DNA from: Affinundibacterium flavidum
GTDB taxonomy: Bacteria; Pseudomonadota; Gammaproteobacteria; Burkholderiales; Burkholderiaceae_D
Length of the DNA stretch: 60,803 bases
Reading direction: 5' to 3'
NCBI RefSeq assembly: GCF_014284175.1
Contig: NZ_JACOGA010000025.1
Location: forward strand, 1-60,803
Shown: piece by piece, positions 45,255 through 53,998 of the stretch
Layout of the letters: each line of letters begins with the position of its first letter
Position numbering within the stretch: position 1 is the first letter of the stretch
Notes under the pieces: model-generated
The model's input: the letters and a program-made list of their open reading frames with translations, nothing else
What the model was told of the DNA's origin: nothing
Database searches by the model: none
Translations under genes and position numbers: made by a program

Positions 45255-45713
45255 TTAAACTTCAAGCAGTCGCATAGGAATGAAAGCCAGTCCATGCATT
45301 TCTTGTTTTTCCGCGGTGGGTACGAAGCCAAATCCGCGGTACATTTTTTCTGCATAGAGTGAAGAGTTGACGGTGAATTCACCGGGGTTACCCCTTGCTA
45401 AGGCAGCCTGTTTTGCATGCAGCCATAATTGTTTGGCGTAGCCTTTACGATGTTGCTCGGGAGCGATAAACAAATGGTAAAGATGCGTGTTGTCGCGGAT
45501 GCCGATAGCGCCGATAATCTGTTGTTCGGTATTGAGCGCTACCCAATATTGAAATTGGGTCGATTGCAGCCTTTGTGCCATCGCCAGTGGTGTAATGGTG
45601 TCGAAAAATTGTTCGGCACCACGTCCATCAGGATGAATCGTGAAATAGCTGACAACGCTATGTACCAAATGGCTGATGATATCAGCATCATCAATGTGAG
45701 CTGGGCGTATTTG
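45255..45713 (-). CDS. GNAT-family N-acetyltransferase
   Basis: This 152-residue acetyltransferase starts MQIRPAHIDDADI. The acetyl-CoA binding motif A is HLFIAPEQHRKGYAKQLW (about 85-102), and the C-terminal region is SSLYAEKMYRGFGF. The start at 45713 matches family length; in-frame ATGs exist upstream to 45758. The acceptor substrate is unknown. Confidence 0.87.
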   Translation of the reverse strand, partial: QIRPAHIDDADIISHLVHSVVSYFTIHPDGRGAEQFFDTITPLAMAQRLQSTQFQYWVALNTEQQIIGAIGIRDNTHLYHLFIAPEQHRKGYAKQLWLHAKQAALARGNPGEFTVNSSLYAEKMYRGFGFVPTAEKQEMHGLAFIPMRLLEV

Positions 45714-46136
45714 CATAAAATAGTTTGGATGAGATGGCATTCTGATTACTGACAACATTTACCGATACATTATGCGATAAATTATCGTGAGCAATGTCAT
45801 TTTATGGATCGCTGATAGCGAGTTTCATATACCTACTTGCCCTTAAGCATAGGTTCATCGAGAGATTTCCGGCAATTTGAGTTCAGTTTGGTATGCTTAG
45901 CTGGCTTATTAGAATGGTTTTCTTATTACTTTTCGTGGACGATGTTGAGAGACACGAGCATGGCGCAAGCTTAGGTTATTGCGCACCTCAGGCTGATCGA
46001 TTAATTGATGACGTAGAAATGCAAGGCGTAGATCGATCAATGACAAGATGAAAAACCTAGGTGCAGTAGAGCGCAACGCCCGCAAAATCGAGTAGCATGT
46101 CGGTTTAGTCCATTATTGTTTCAGTGAGAAAGTCTT
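45714..46136. other. Intergenic region upstream of clpP-like gene
   Basis: About 420 bases separate two divergent genes. There are scattered short inverted motifs (for example GCGCAC/GTGC around 45980-46060) but nothing I can assign. No open frame, terminator or known RNA is visible. Confidence 0.3.
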
Positions 46137-46718
46137 ATGTCCGAAGAAAACGAAAAACAAGCACCAGCCGCTAGTCCATTTTTGGAAGAAAAAGCGTTTA
46201 AATCGCGCACCGTATTAGTGTTTGGCACGATCAACGATAAATTAGCGGCAGAAGTGAGTAAGCGCCTGATCGCATTGTCGGCAGAGTCGAAAGAGCCAAT
46301 TACTTTGTTGGTATCTTCACCAGGTGGACACGTAGAGTCGGGTGACGTGATTCATGACATGATCCGCTTTATTGAAGCACCAGTACGTGTTGTGGGCACA
46401 GGTTGGGTCGGAAGCGCTGCGGTCAATGTCTTTTTGGCTGTGCCAAAAGAGCGCCGTGTTTGTTTGCCAAACACGCGTTTTCTGATTCATCAACCTAGTG
46501 GTGGTGCTGGTGGTCAGGCAACGGATATCGCAATCCAAGCACGTGAAATTGTTAAAATCCGCGAACGGATTGCGGCTTTGATCGCGAAAGAATCTGGTCA
46601 AACTTTAGAGCGCGTTACCAACGATATTGAGCGTGATTATTGGATGAGTGCGGTGGAAGCGCAAGAGTATGGTTTGGTGTCACGGATTATTGTGAAACAG
46701 AACGAGCTGGATGCTTGA
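46137..46718 (+). CDS. ClpP-like serine protease paralogue
   Basis: This 193-residue ClpP-family protein forms the proteolytic barrel used by Clp ATPases. The catalytic triad is present: Ser in GWVGSAAVN, His in FLIHQPSGG and Asp in ERDYWMS. The serine environment differs from the housekeeping GQAASMGA. No clpX or other ATPase gene is adjacent. It is therefore probably a second ClpP paralogue that may pair with the main ClpP or work in a specialised role (inference). A strong terminator follows. Confidence 0.87.
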   Translation: MSEENEKQAPAASPFLEEKAFKSRTVLVFGTINDKLAAEVSKRLIALSAESKEPITLLVSSPGGHVESGDVIHDMIRFIEAPVRVVGTGWVGSAAVNVFLAVPKERRVCLPNTRFLIHQPSGGAGGQATDIAIQAREIVKIRERIAALIAKESGQTLERVTNDIERDYWMSAVEAQEYGLVSRIIVKQNELDA

Positions 46719-46777
46719 TTGCTTGCGAGTCTGCAGCAATACAAATAAAGTTAATACACATAAATACACATAAAGAA

Positions 46778-46806
46778 ACGGGAAGATTTGATCTTCCCGT
46801 TTTTTT
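46778..46806 (+). terminator. Rho-independent terminator
   Basis: The perfect 10-bp stem ACGGGAAGAT / ATCTTCCCGT with loop TTG is followed by a T-run, 60 bases after the clpP-like stop. Confidence 0.94.
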
Positions 46807-46824
46807 GTGGAAACTTCGGCAGTG

Positions 46825-47211
46825 TTAAGACATTTGCTTAATCGCCGTGACTTCGATTTCTATTTTCATGCGTGGATCCGCTAATCCCGCAGATATCATC
46901 ATCGCGGCTGGGCGTATCTCGCCAAAGTAAGCGCGTAAGACTGGCCAGCAGGCAGGAAATTCAGAAGCGTCTGGGACGACATAATTGACTCTGACCACAT
47001 CCGCCAAACTTGCGTCAGCTTGCGCTAATGCCGCGACGATGTTTTTTAGGCACTGATCAGTTTGCGTCACGATATCGTCGGCTATCGTCATCGTCGCGTA
47101 ATCAAATCCGGTAGTGCCGGAGACAAATACCCAATTGTCTTGCACGATAGCACGTGAGTAGCCTATGTTTTCTTCGAAGCTGGAGCCTGAGCTGATACGT
47201 TGTCTGGACAT
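46825..47211 (-). CDS. RidA-family protein
   Basis: This 128-residue RidA/YjgF-type protein hydrolyses reactive enamine/imine intermediates or acts as a related deaminase. The diagnostic segments are VNYVVPDASEF and the terminal ADPRMKIEIEVTAI; the usual catalytic arginine of RidA near that end is represented in DPRMK. It lies 27 bases behind the binding-protein gene on the same strand. The subgroup substrate is not known. Confidence 0.88.
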   Translation of the reverse strand: MSRQRISSGSSFEENIGYSRAIVQDNWVFVSGTTGFDYATMTIADDIVTQTDQCLKNIVAALAQADASLADVVRVNYVVPDASEFPACWPVLRAYFGEIRPAAMMISAGLADPRMKIEIEVTAIKQMS

Positions 47212-47238
47212 GAACTTGGCCTATGAGAAAGTGAATAT

Positions 47239-47973
47239 TTATTTCGGCAGCGCTTTGTTAAATTTTTGAATTAACTCATCTGACACTAACTGACTACACA
47301 TTAGAAAACGCTCCGGCCCTTGCGGCATGCCCAGTGGTTTGAAAATATGGAGTTGATCGCCATTCGGAATCGATCGGATCATATTCAAGGCTTCTTCTTC
47401 CGGCACAAAAATAAAATCAGCACGTTTGGCAGCAATCATCATCGCCATATTTTTCGACTCTGCTGTGGTCGTCACGATAGCAATACGCGAACGCTCAATT
47501 GCGTCATCGAGTACGCTGCCATACGAGGCATTGTCTTTCTTGAGCATTTTGATGCCGGGGAGGCTGAGCGCATGGATTAAATCCAGATTCTTGTCGGGTT
47601 GAAAATCTTTGTGTGCCAACATGATTGACGGCCGATTCGTGTCGCGCAAAACAGCTAGACTGAATTTGGCAAATTTCTGACGTTCTTTGTTTTTGAACAT
47701 GCCGACTGCACAGACCGCTTCGTCGTTCGCTTCGACCAAGCTGAGTTGGCGTTTGAATGGCGTTTCTACCCATGCATAGCTGATGCCAGCACTGTCCATG
47801 GCTTGGGTCACTGGCGTGATCGCTAATCCGGTCAATTTGCCGCGACTATCGCGATACGACATGGGTTCGCGAATTTCATACAGAAGTTTGAGTGGATCCG
47901 CCGCCCCTGCCTGCGTAGCCGCGCAGAGTAAGGTAAAACAGGCGAAGAATCGAAGGCGACTGTGTTTCATCAT
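47239..47973 (-). CDS. Periplasmic solute-binding protein (SBP family 3-like)
   Basis: This roughly 244-residue protein has an N-terminal signal (MMKHSRLRFFACFTLLCAAT then QAGAA). The mature domain begins DPLKLLYEIREPMSYRDSRG, typical of amino-acid-type binding proteins that open with a substrate-contact strand. The ATG at 47973 is chosen because it starts the signal peptide; no strong binding site is visible. No transporter subunits are adjacent, so it may be a lone sensor or orphan binding protein. Confidence 0.82.
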   Translation of the reverse strand: MMKHSRLRFFACFTLLCAATQAGAADPLKLLYEIREPMSYRDSRGKLTGLAITPVTQAMDSAGISYAWVETPFKRQLSLVEANDEAVCAVGMFKNKERQKFAKFSLAVLRDTNRPSIMLAHKDFQPDKNLDLIHALSLPGIKMLKKDNASYGSVLDDAIERSRIAIVTTTAESKNMAMMIAAKRADFIFVPEEEALNMIRSIPNGDQLHIFKPLGMPQGPERFLMCSQLVSDELIQKFNKALPK

Positions 47974-48181
47974 GCAATCTAAAAAATCTGACAAGCCAAC
48001 AAAATTTCCAAGTGGCAAGCGAAGCATACGAACTTGTTTCTGGCTTGTCAAAAGCTATCTTCAGCTTGATAAGCGTGAATGATATAAATGATTAGCTAGA
48101 TTAAAAACAAAACTCGCTACGCGATTTTAATGCGGCTTTAATGAAGTAGATGATGATCTTTGTGCTGTTATCTTTACGCTC

Positions 48182-48595
48182 TTATTTTGGTGGTGGGATT
48201 GCATAAGTGCAGACGACATGGGCAACAGGTTCTGTGTCACCTTCAGAGTAGAGCGAGACTTCGCCAACTGCCAAGGTTTTGCCTACCTTGAGTAAGCGGC
48301 ACTCACCCAAAATATCGCGATCAGCTGCGGGTTTGCGTAAAAAATTGATGCTGAGATTGGTCGTGACCGCGAGCGGTACGATGCCGATTTCTGCCAGTAA
48401 GCCTAAGTACATCGCAACATCGGCGACGGCCATCAAGACTGGCCCAGAGACTGTCCCGCCTGGCCGTAAATGCGTGCTATCGACCTTCTGACGTACCCAA
48501 GTCGCAGAATCACTGATGGACTCGAGTGTCACACTGCTTTGTGGGAATTCTGACCGCAGAAAATCTTGTAATTGCGCTAAAGTTGGCTTTGACAT
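48182..48595 (-). CDS. PaaI-type hotdog thioesterase
   Basis: This 137-residue hotdog-fold protein has the LRPGGTVSGPVLMAVADVAMYLGLL helix region and a SINFLRKPAADRDILGECRL strand segment, matching 4HBT/PaaI acyl-CoA thioesterases. It probably hydrolyses an acyl- or aryl-CoA. It is monocistronic by position. Confidence 0.88.
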   Translation of the reverse strand: MSKPTLAQLQDFLRSEFPQSSVTLESISDSATWVRQKVDSTHLRPGGTVSGPVLMAVADVAMYLGLLAEIGIVPLAVTTNLSINFLRKPAADRDILGECRLLKVGKTLAVGEVSLYSEGDTEPVAHVVCTYAIPPPK

Positions 48596-48763
48596 AAGGA
48601 AATTGAATCAAGCGGTTAGAGTGTTAATGATTCTGGCACAGCTAGTAAAAATCGTGAAAAGAAGACTCCTTAAATTTAACTAAAGGTAGCCTTGAATATT
48701 AATCGCTGTTGTCTGTGTCGTGTTTCGGTAGAATTTACCGACATCAGCATCATAGTGCAGTAT

Positions 48764-48882
48764 GAGACCTCTGCACAAAGTCGCGAGCGGTCGAAGTTTG
48801 AATTGAGGAACGGACCTGTGCTAGAGCACAGCGAGTACCGGAGATTCAAAATTCGGCCGCGCAGTAGTTGTGCACAGGTCTC
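48764..48882. mobile_element. 119-bp MITE with 4-bp target duplication
   Basis: The terminal inverted repeats are GAGACCTCTGCACAA (48764-48778) and TTGTGCACAGGTCTC (48868-48882), with one internal mismatch. GTAT flanks both ends (48760-48763 and 48883-48886) as a target duplication. The interior has no gene. The ends resemble IS5-superfamily elements. It sits 42 bases upstream of the GH109-like gene start and may affect its expression. Confidence 0.85.
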
Positions 48883-48924
48883 GTATTGGGCAATTCACGT
48901 AATTACAAAAATAGGACAACAACG

Positions 48925-50352
48925 ATGACATCTTCGACTACCGCTTCCCGTCGTGGCTTTTTGCAAAGCGTCAGTAGCCTGACCGCCGGCCTCGCCAGTT
49001 TGACTGGCTTGAGTAGCATAAGCAACACCGCGCAGGCACAGAGTGACGCATCTACCTCAGGTGCCAACACTGGTACCACTAAGCGTGCCGCCAAATCCAA
49101 GTACATGGGTGATTTTCGTGCAAGCCCTTTGGCGCAAGTTAAAGTCGCCATCATTGGTGTCGGCGCACGTGGTTCCGGTCATGCGGCACAGTTGGCGGGG
49201 ATCGAAGGTGTGCAGTTTGTTGGTATTGCCGATGTGGTCGAAGCGCGTGCCAAAAAATCCGAAGCAGCGGTCAGCAAATTTGGTCATACACCCAAAGTGT
49301 ATAGCGGCGACGAAAATGGCTGGCGCAAGATGCTGGCCGAAACCAAGCCCGATGCCGTCTTCATCAATACGCCATGGAGTTTGCACGCACCGATGGCGAT
49401 CGCCGCTATGCAAGCCGGTGCGCACGCTTTTGTTGAGGTGCCTATTGCGACTACGCTGAAAGACATGTGGGATATCGTTGATACGTCTGAAGCCACGGGA
49501 CGTCATTGCATGATGATGGAAAACGTGAATTACGGCCGCGAAGAATTACTGTATTTGAACATGGTACGACAAGGTGTACTAGGCGACTTATTGCATGGAG
49601 AAGCATCGTATATTCATGCTTTACGCTTTCAAATGGAAAACGGTGATTCGACTGGTTCTTGGCGCACTTTTGAGTACGCTAAACGGAACGGTAATTTGTA
49701 CCCTACGCACGGCTTAGGCCCTGTCGCACAATACATGAACCTGGCGCGTGGTGAAGACACGTTTGGCCGTATTTCATCCTTTTCATCACCAGCCAAAGGT
49801 CGTGCCGCGTATGCGAAAAAATCGACCAAACTGACTTCACCAGCGTTTAAAGAACTTGATTTCAAAGGCGGTGATTTAAATACGTCTATCATCAAAACAG
49901 GCTTGGGCAGAACTATTATGGTGCAGTGGGATGAAACCACACCGCGTCCATATTCTCGTCACAATATGATCATGGGAGTGAATGGTGTATTAGCTGGGTT
50001 CCCTAACCGGATTTCGGTCGAGGGCATTACCAGCAATTATCATAAATGGGCGGAAGGCAAAGAATGGGAAGATATCGCCGCCAAATATGAGCATCCGCTG
50101 TACGTGCGCTTGGGTGAGCTATCGAAAAAAATGGGTGGGCATGGCGGTATGGATTTCTTGATGCTCTACCGTATTATTGAATGTCTGCGCAAAGGCGACG
50201 CACTCGATCAAAACGTCTATGAAGGCTGCTTCTGGTCAGCAGTTGGCCCGTTAAGTGAAAAATCGGTCGCGGAAGATGGCAATTCACAAGTCTTCCCAGA
50301 TTTCACACGTGGCGATTGGAAGAGTACGAATCCTTTGAAAATTATTGCTTGA
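48925..50352 (+). CDS. Tat-exported Gfo/Idh/MocA protein, GH109-like
   Basis: This roughly 475-residue protein begins with a twin-arginine signal (SRRGFLQSV then a hydrophobic stretch). A Rossmann NAD-binding domain follows (VKVAIIGVGARGSGHAAQL, about 90-110). The segments NVNYGREEL, GEASYIHALRF and YPTHGLGPVAQYMN are characteristic of GH109 enzymes, which cleave alpha-N-acetylgalactosamine using tightly bound NAD. It is thus probably a periplasmic glycosidase, though a sugar dehydrogenase is possible. The ATG at 48925 precedes the Tat motif. A MITE lies just upstream, and an IS element has entered the terminator. Confidence 0.86.
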   Translation: MTSSTTASRRGFLQSVSSLTAGLASLTGLSSISNTAQAQSDASTSGANTGTTKRAAKSKYMGDFRASPLAQVKVAIIGVGARGSGHAAQLAGIEGVQFVGIADVVEARAKKSEAAVSKFGHTPKVYSGDENGWRKMLAETKPDAVFINTPWSLHAPMAIAAMQAGAHAFVEVPIATTLKDMWDIVDTSEATGRHCMMMENVNYGREELLYLNMVRQGVLGDLLHGEASYIHALRFQMENGDSTGSWRTFEYAKRNGNLYPTHGLGPVAQYMNLARGEDTFGRISSFSSPAKGRAAYAKKSTKLTSPAFKELDFKGGDLNTSIIKTGLGRTIMVQWDETTPRPYSRHNMIMGVNGVLAGFPNRISVEGITSNYHKWAEGKEWEDIAAKYEHPLYVRLGELSKKMGGHGGMDFLMLYRIIECLRKGDALDQNVYEGCFWSAVGPLSEKSVAEDGNSQVFPDFTRGDWKSTNPLKIIA

Positions 50353-50417
50353 TATCTTGCAGACAAAAAGAGCGCATGGCTAGTGAACTGACCCCAAAAA
50401 GTTGGACAGTTTGTTAG

Positions 50418-51218
50418 TTAGGCATTCAAGGGCTGATTTCTGTATTGCACAGGACTCAGCCCTTTTAGTTTAAGTTTGATTCGGTCTTGATTATAGTAGC
50501 GAATGTATTCTTTGATACCTTGCTCAAGTTGTTCGACGCTGGTGAATTGATTTAAATAGAAGAATTCTGTTTTCAACACAGCAAAGAAACTCTCCATCGC
50601 AGCATTGTCGAGGCAATTTCCTTTGCGTGACATACTTTGCATAAGACCTTTTGATTGTAGTGAGGCTTGATAAGCGTGCATGCGATATTGCCAGCCTTGG
50701 TCAGAATGTAAGATCGGTTTATCCTTTGGCGATAGTCGTTTAAAAGCTTGGTTGAGCATAGTATCAATCATTTTATAAACGGGTCTTTTTGCCGTTTCAA
50801 AGGCAATGATTTCGCCATTAAACAAATCTAAAATCGGTGATAGATAAAGCTTCTCACCAGCGACATTAAACTCCGTCACGTCGGTTACCCACTTTTGATT
50901 TGCCTCGCTAGCCTTAAAATCTCGTTGCAATAGATTTGGCGCAGCCAAGCCAATATTGCCTTGGAACGAACGATATTTCTTGGGGCGTACCAAGGATTTT
51001 AATCCCAACAACTTCATTAATCGTTGCACCGTTTTGTGGTTAATTAATTCCCCTAATTGTCGTATTGCCGCCGTCACGCGACGATAGCCGTAGCGACCAT
51101 GATGCTTGTCATAGATGGCGCGAATGCGTTGTTTGATCACAGCATGCTTATCCTCGAGGAGCGATTGTTTGTGTTGGTAGTAAAACGTACTGCGTGCCAT
51201 ACCAACCACCTCGAGCAC
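50418..51218 (-). CDS. IS3-family transposase OrfB (DDE integrase core)
   Basis: This is the catalytic half of the transposase, at least 266 residues from the first ATG. The DDE residues are in WVTDVTEF, LHSDQGWQY and NAAMESFF. The reading frame continues upstream into the orfA end (REKAQIVDELRQQYP), as expected when an OrfAB fusion is made by -1 frameshifting near 51250-51290. Its product cuts and joins element ends. Confidence 0.93.
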   Translation of the reverse strand: MLEVVGMARSTFYYQHKQSLLEDKHAVIKQRIRAIYDKHHGRYGYRRVTAAIRQLGELINHKTVQRLMKLLGLKSLVRPKKYRSFQGNIGLAAPNLLQRDFKASEANQKWVTDVTEFNVAGEKLYLSPILDLFNGEIIAFETAKRPVYKMIDTMLNQAFKRLSPKDKPILHSDQGWQYRMHAYQASLQSKGLMQSMSRKGNCLDNAAMESFFAVLKTEFFYLNQFTSVEQLEQGIKEYIRYYNQDRIKLKLKGLSPVQYRNQPLNA

Positions 51219-51253
51219 CTGTGCGATCGGATATTGCTGCCTTAGTTCATCGA

Positions 51254-51778
51254 CTATTTGCGCTTTCTCTCTTGCGCTAGTTTCTGCTTTGCCTGAACCA
51301 AGGCTTGCAACTTTTTTAGATAGGCATTCTCCAAACGCAAATGATTGAGTTCTTTGAGTAGCGCTTCTTGAGATAGCGGTATTTGTTCCTGATCTTCACT
51401 TGGCTTAGTTATTGGGGCTGACATAGATCGATGTCTTCCTTTGCGGCGTGGTTGTAGAGCATCAAGCCCGCCTTCGCGATAAAGGCGTATCCATTGCGCA
51501 AAAATGCCTGAGTTGCGAATATTGAAATGTGCTGCAGCTTGACCGTAAGATAAAGCATTGTCCCATAAATGAGTTAGCACAGACAATTTGAACTCTGCAC
51601 TGTAATGCGTGAATTTCTTTCTGATTCCTTCAATACCGTGCGCTCGGTACCAACCAACCCAGCGCCTAATCGTTTCGTGATTCAAGTCGTATTTCTCGCC
51701 CAATCCACTGTATCCCAGCGGCCCATCCAAGTACTCTTGCACTACTTGGTATTTGAATTCATCTGTATTTTTAGTCAT
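51254..51778 (-). CDS. IS3-family transposase OrfA (helix-turn-helix)
   Basis: This roughly 174-residue DNA-binding half has two helix-turn-helix units (YDLNHETIRRWVGWYRAHG and FNIRNSGIFAQWIRLYREGG) and a C-terminal leucine-zipper-like region, the IS150-type layout. The ATG at 51778 is preferred over an in-frame start at 51805 that lies in the terminal repeat. The stop lies where the orfB frame takes over. Confidence 0.9.
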   Translation of the reverse strand: MTKNTDEFKYQVVQEYLDGPLGYSGLGEKYDLNHETIRRWVGWYRAHGIEGIRKKFTHYSAEFKLSVLTHLWDNALSYGQAAAHFNIRNSGIFAQWIRLYREGGLDALQPRRKGRHRSMSAPITKPSEDQEQIPLSQEALLKELNHLRLENAYLKKLQALVQAKQKLAQERKRK

Positions 51779-51866
51779 TAAAAAACCCCAATAGTTGGTG
51801 TCCAACTATTGGGGTTCAGTTCACTAGTTCGTGCGCTTTTCTTATGTATTGGTGAACTTCTGAAAA

Positions 51867-52244
51867 CTACTTGATAGTGGTTTCTTGTTGCAATGTCACC
51901 GTAAATTTACCGTAAGACTCAAATTCTTTTTTGGTTGTTTTGATTAACTCTTCGAGCTCTGCTCGCGTGAAAATGCTTTGTGTTTTGAAGTTCACTTCAC
52001 TAAGTTCCCTTTTCGTGGATGAGATAGAAACTTTCAGCTTGCATTCAAACTTCTGCGGGGTCTTTAATTGACATAACTTGAGTCCTTGCGAATATTTTTC
52101 CGTTACAAGATTGAATTCGATTCTTAATGGCTTGTTAAAGTCCATTTGATTGAGTATGGAATCATACTCTGCGCTTGCACTTACATTTGCACTTATGAAA
52201 ACGCAGATGACTGCAAGATTTAGACATATTTGTCGGAAGTTCAT
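51867..52244 (-). CDS. Small secreted protein of unknown function
   Basis: This 125-residue protein has a signal peptide (LAVICVFISANVSASA). The mature part has two cysteines (CQLKTPQKFEC) and a Lys/Glu-rich helix near the end. I do not recognise it. It converges with the GH109-like gene across the split terminator. It is likely periplasmic. Confidence 0.55.
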   Translation of the reverse strand: MNFRQICLNLAVICVFISANVSASAEYDSILNQMDFNKPLRIEFNLVTEKYSQGLKLCQLKTPQKFECKLKVSISSTKRELSEVNFKTQSIFTRAELEELIKTTKKEFESYGKFTVTLQQETTIK

Positions 52245-52297
52245 AGAATCTTTCGGATCGACGACGATCTAAGTTGATTGAAAAAATAATTATTTTA

Positions 52298-53206
52298 CTA
52301 CTTAAAATATCTATCTTGCTCAAACTCTTCTAACATTGCATCGATAAACACCCGGGTTCTGGCTGGCATTAAACGTCGTCCCGGAAACACTGCCCAAGCA
52401 TCAAATTCTGGCGAATGCCAGCCGGGCAGCACGCGGATCAGGCCGCCATCGTGTAAATGACAACGCGCGAAATGCTCCGAAATCAAGGTGATGCCCAAGC
52501 CTGCTAGCGCCAGGCGTTTCAATATCTCCGGTGAGTTGGCTGTGGCGATGCCGGGCGGCACACCTTCCCATGCCTGATCACCATTTTTCAGTCGCCATCT
52601 GGCGGGCTCGCCGTTGCGCGCCAATAGACGTAAGGTTTGATGTTCCATCAAGGCCTCGGGTTCTTGCGGCTCTCCAAATTTTTCTAGGTAGCTGGGAGCG
52701 GCGTAAATCGCTGCGGAGAATTTCGCCAGTCGTCGCGCCGCGAGTGAAGCGTCGTCGGGCAAACTGCCCATGCGGATCGCGAGGTCAAAATTCTCACCTA
52801 TCAAATCCACCCGGCGCGGTGATAAATCGAGTTCCAAAGTGATGGCTGGATATTGGCGTAGAAAACGACTGATTAAGGCGGTCATGGTTTCATTCGCAAA
52901 GTCAGCAGGCATCGATACCCGTAAGCGGCCACTAGGTTGCACCTGTCTTTGTTGGGTGAGTGCCAGCGTCGCCTCGACTTCTGCATTCACTTGTTGAGCA
53001 TGCGTCAGTACAGCATTGCCAAAATCGGTGACGACTAATTTTCTGGTCGTACGTAGCAATAAGCGCTCACCGAGCTGGGCTTCGAGTGCGGTAATGCGGC
53101 GCGATAAGCTGGATTTCGGCATGCTTAAACGTTCCGCCGCGCGACTAAAACTACCCTCTGTCACGACGCGGGAAAACAATAAGAGATCGTTGGGATCGAG
53201 TTGCAT
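52298..53206 (-). CDS. LysR-family transcriptional regulator
   Basis: This 302-residue LysR regulator has an N-terminal helix-turn-helix (FSRAAERLSMPKSSLSRRITALE) and a periplasmic-binding-like effector domain. It is divergent from azoR across 130 bases that contain a TTCCA-N4-TGGAA palindrome. By position it probably controls azoR and the pirin gene, sensing quinones or aromatic compounds (inference). Confidence 0.93.
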   Translation of the reverse strand: MQLDPNDLLLFSRVVTEGSFSRAAERLSMPKSSLSRRITALEAQLGERLLLRTTRKLVVTDFGNAVLTHAQQVNAEVEATLALTQQRQVQPSGRLRVSMPADFANETMTALISRFLRQYPAITLELDLSPRRVDLIGENFDLAIRMGSLPDDASLAARRLAKFSAAIYAAPSYLEKFGEPQEPEALMEHQTLRLLARNGEPARWRLKNGDQAWEGVPPGIATANSPEILKRLALAGLGITLISEHFARCHLHDGGLIRVLPGWHSPEFDAWAVFPGRRLMPARTRVFIDAMLEEFEQDRYFK

Positions 53207-53230
53207 GGTTTTCCTGAGAAAAATAGATTA

Positions 53231-53244
53231 TTCCAAAAATGGAA
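53231..53244. promoter_or_regulatory. Palindromic LysR-type operator
   Basis: TTCCA-AAAA-TGGAA is a perfect inverted repeat between the LysR start and azoR. A further TTTTGGAAC half-site lies at about 53278. This fits a LysR recall site plus an activation half-site upstream of azoR. Confidence 0.65.
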
Positions 53245-53336
53245 CAATCATATCCATTTTATGGGCTTCTGTATTGATTTTGGAACATATAAAGTGACAG
53301 CACATTCACTGTAGTTCACTTTCAAGGAGCAACACC

Positions 53337-53936
53337 ATGAACATCTTACAAATCAATTCTAGTGCCCGTGTAGCTGGTTCTCATTCTTCCAATTTATCCA
53401 ATCAAGTAAGCGCACGCTTACGTGATCAGCACGCCAATGCAAACTTCATCTTGCGTGACTTGGCTATCACGCCACAACCTAGTTTGGATGAAACAGCATT
53501 GCAAGCCTTGTTCACGCCTGCGGATCAACGCACACCGGAGCAGGCTGTGCGCGTTGCTTTGGATGATGCCTTGATCGCAGAAGTGCAAGCAGCTGATATT
53601 CTGGTGATCGGTGCACCGATGTATAACTTTGGCATTTCATCTCAATTGAAAAACTGGATTGATGCGATTTCACGTGCTCAGGTGACTTTCCGTTACACAG
53701 CAAATGGTCCTGAAGGTTTATTGAAAGGCAAAAAAGTTTACGTGGTCTTAACTCGTGGTGGTTTGTATCGGAATACACCGAATGACACGCAAATGCCTTA
53801 CCTGAAAAACTTTTTTGCCTTCCTCGGTATGAGCGATGTTGAATTCATTTATGCTGAAGGCTTGGCGATGGGTACTGAAGGCGAGCAACGTGCAATTAGT
53901 GATGCTCAGGCACAAATAGAGGCAGCACTCGCGTAA
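53337..53936 (+). CDS. azoR: FMN-dependent NADH-azoreductase
   Basis: This 199-residue flavodoxin-fold enzyme reduces quinones and azo compounds with NADH and FMN. The N-terminal flavin phosphate loop is INSSARVAGSHSSNLS, and the flavin-contact segments are APMYNFGISSQLKNWID and TRGGLY. The ribosome binding site is AAGGAG. It is likely regulated by the divergent LysR protein and is followed by a pirin gene. Confidence 0.95.
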   Translation: MNILQINSSARVAGSHSSNLSNQVSARLRDQHANANFILRDLAITPQPSLDETALQALFTPADQRTPEQAVRVALDDALIAEVQAADILVIGAPMYNFGISSQLKNWIDAISRAQVTFRYTANGPEGLLKGKKVYVVLTRGGLYRNTPNDTQMPYLKNFFAFLGMSDVEFIYAEGLAMGTEGEQRAISDAQAQIEAALA

Positions 53937-53998
53937 TTAAGGTCGGATACGATCGCCGTCACGATTGAAGAACCAAATCAACAAAAAAGGAAGCGCAA

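Larger units (their letters stand above)
50384..51823 (-). mobile_element. IS3-family (IS150-like) insertion sequence
   Basis: This 1,440-bp element is bounded by imperfect inverted repeats: TGAACTGACCCCAAAAAG... at 50384 and, inverted at the other end, TGAACTGAACCCCAATAG.... CTAG is duplicated at 50380-50383 and 51824-51827. It carries orfA and orfB in the usual IS3 arrangement. Both frames look intact, so it may be active. Confidence 0.93.
50366..51840. terminator. Terminator hairpin split by an IS insertion
   Basis: Without the IS and one copy of CTAG, the sequence reads AAAAAGAGCGCA-TGGCTAGTTCG-TGCGCTTTTCTT, a hairpin with stem AGCGCA/TGCGCT extended by A/T runs. It would end both the GH109-like gene and the convergent gene at 51867. 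The two halves now lie at 50366-50376 and 51832-51840. Confidence 0.75.
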
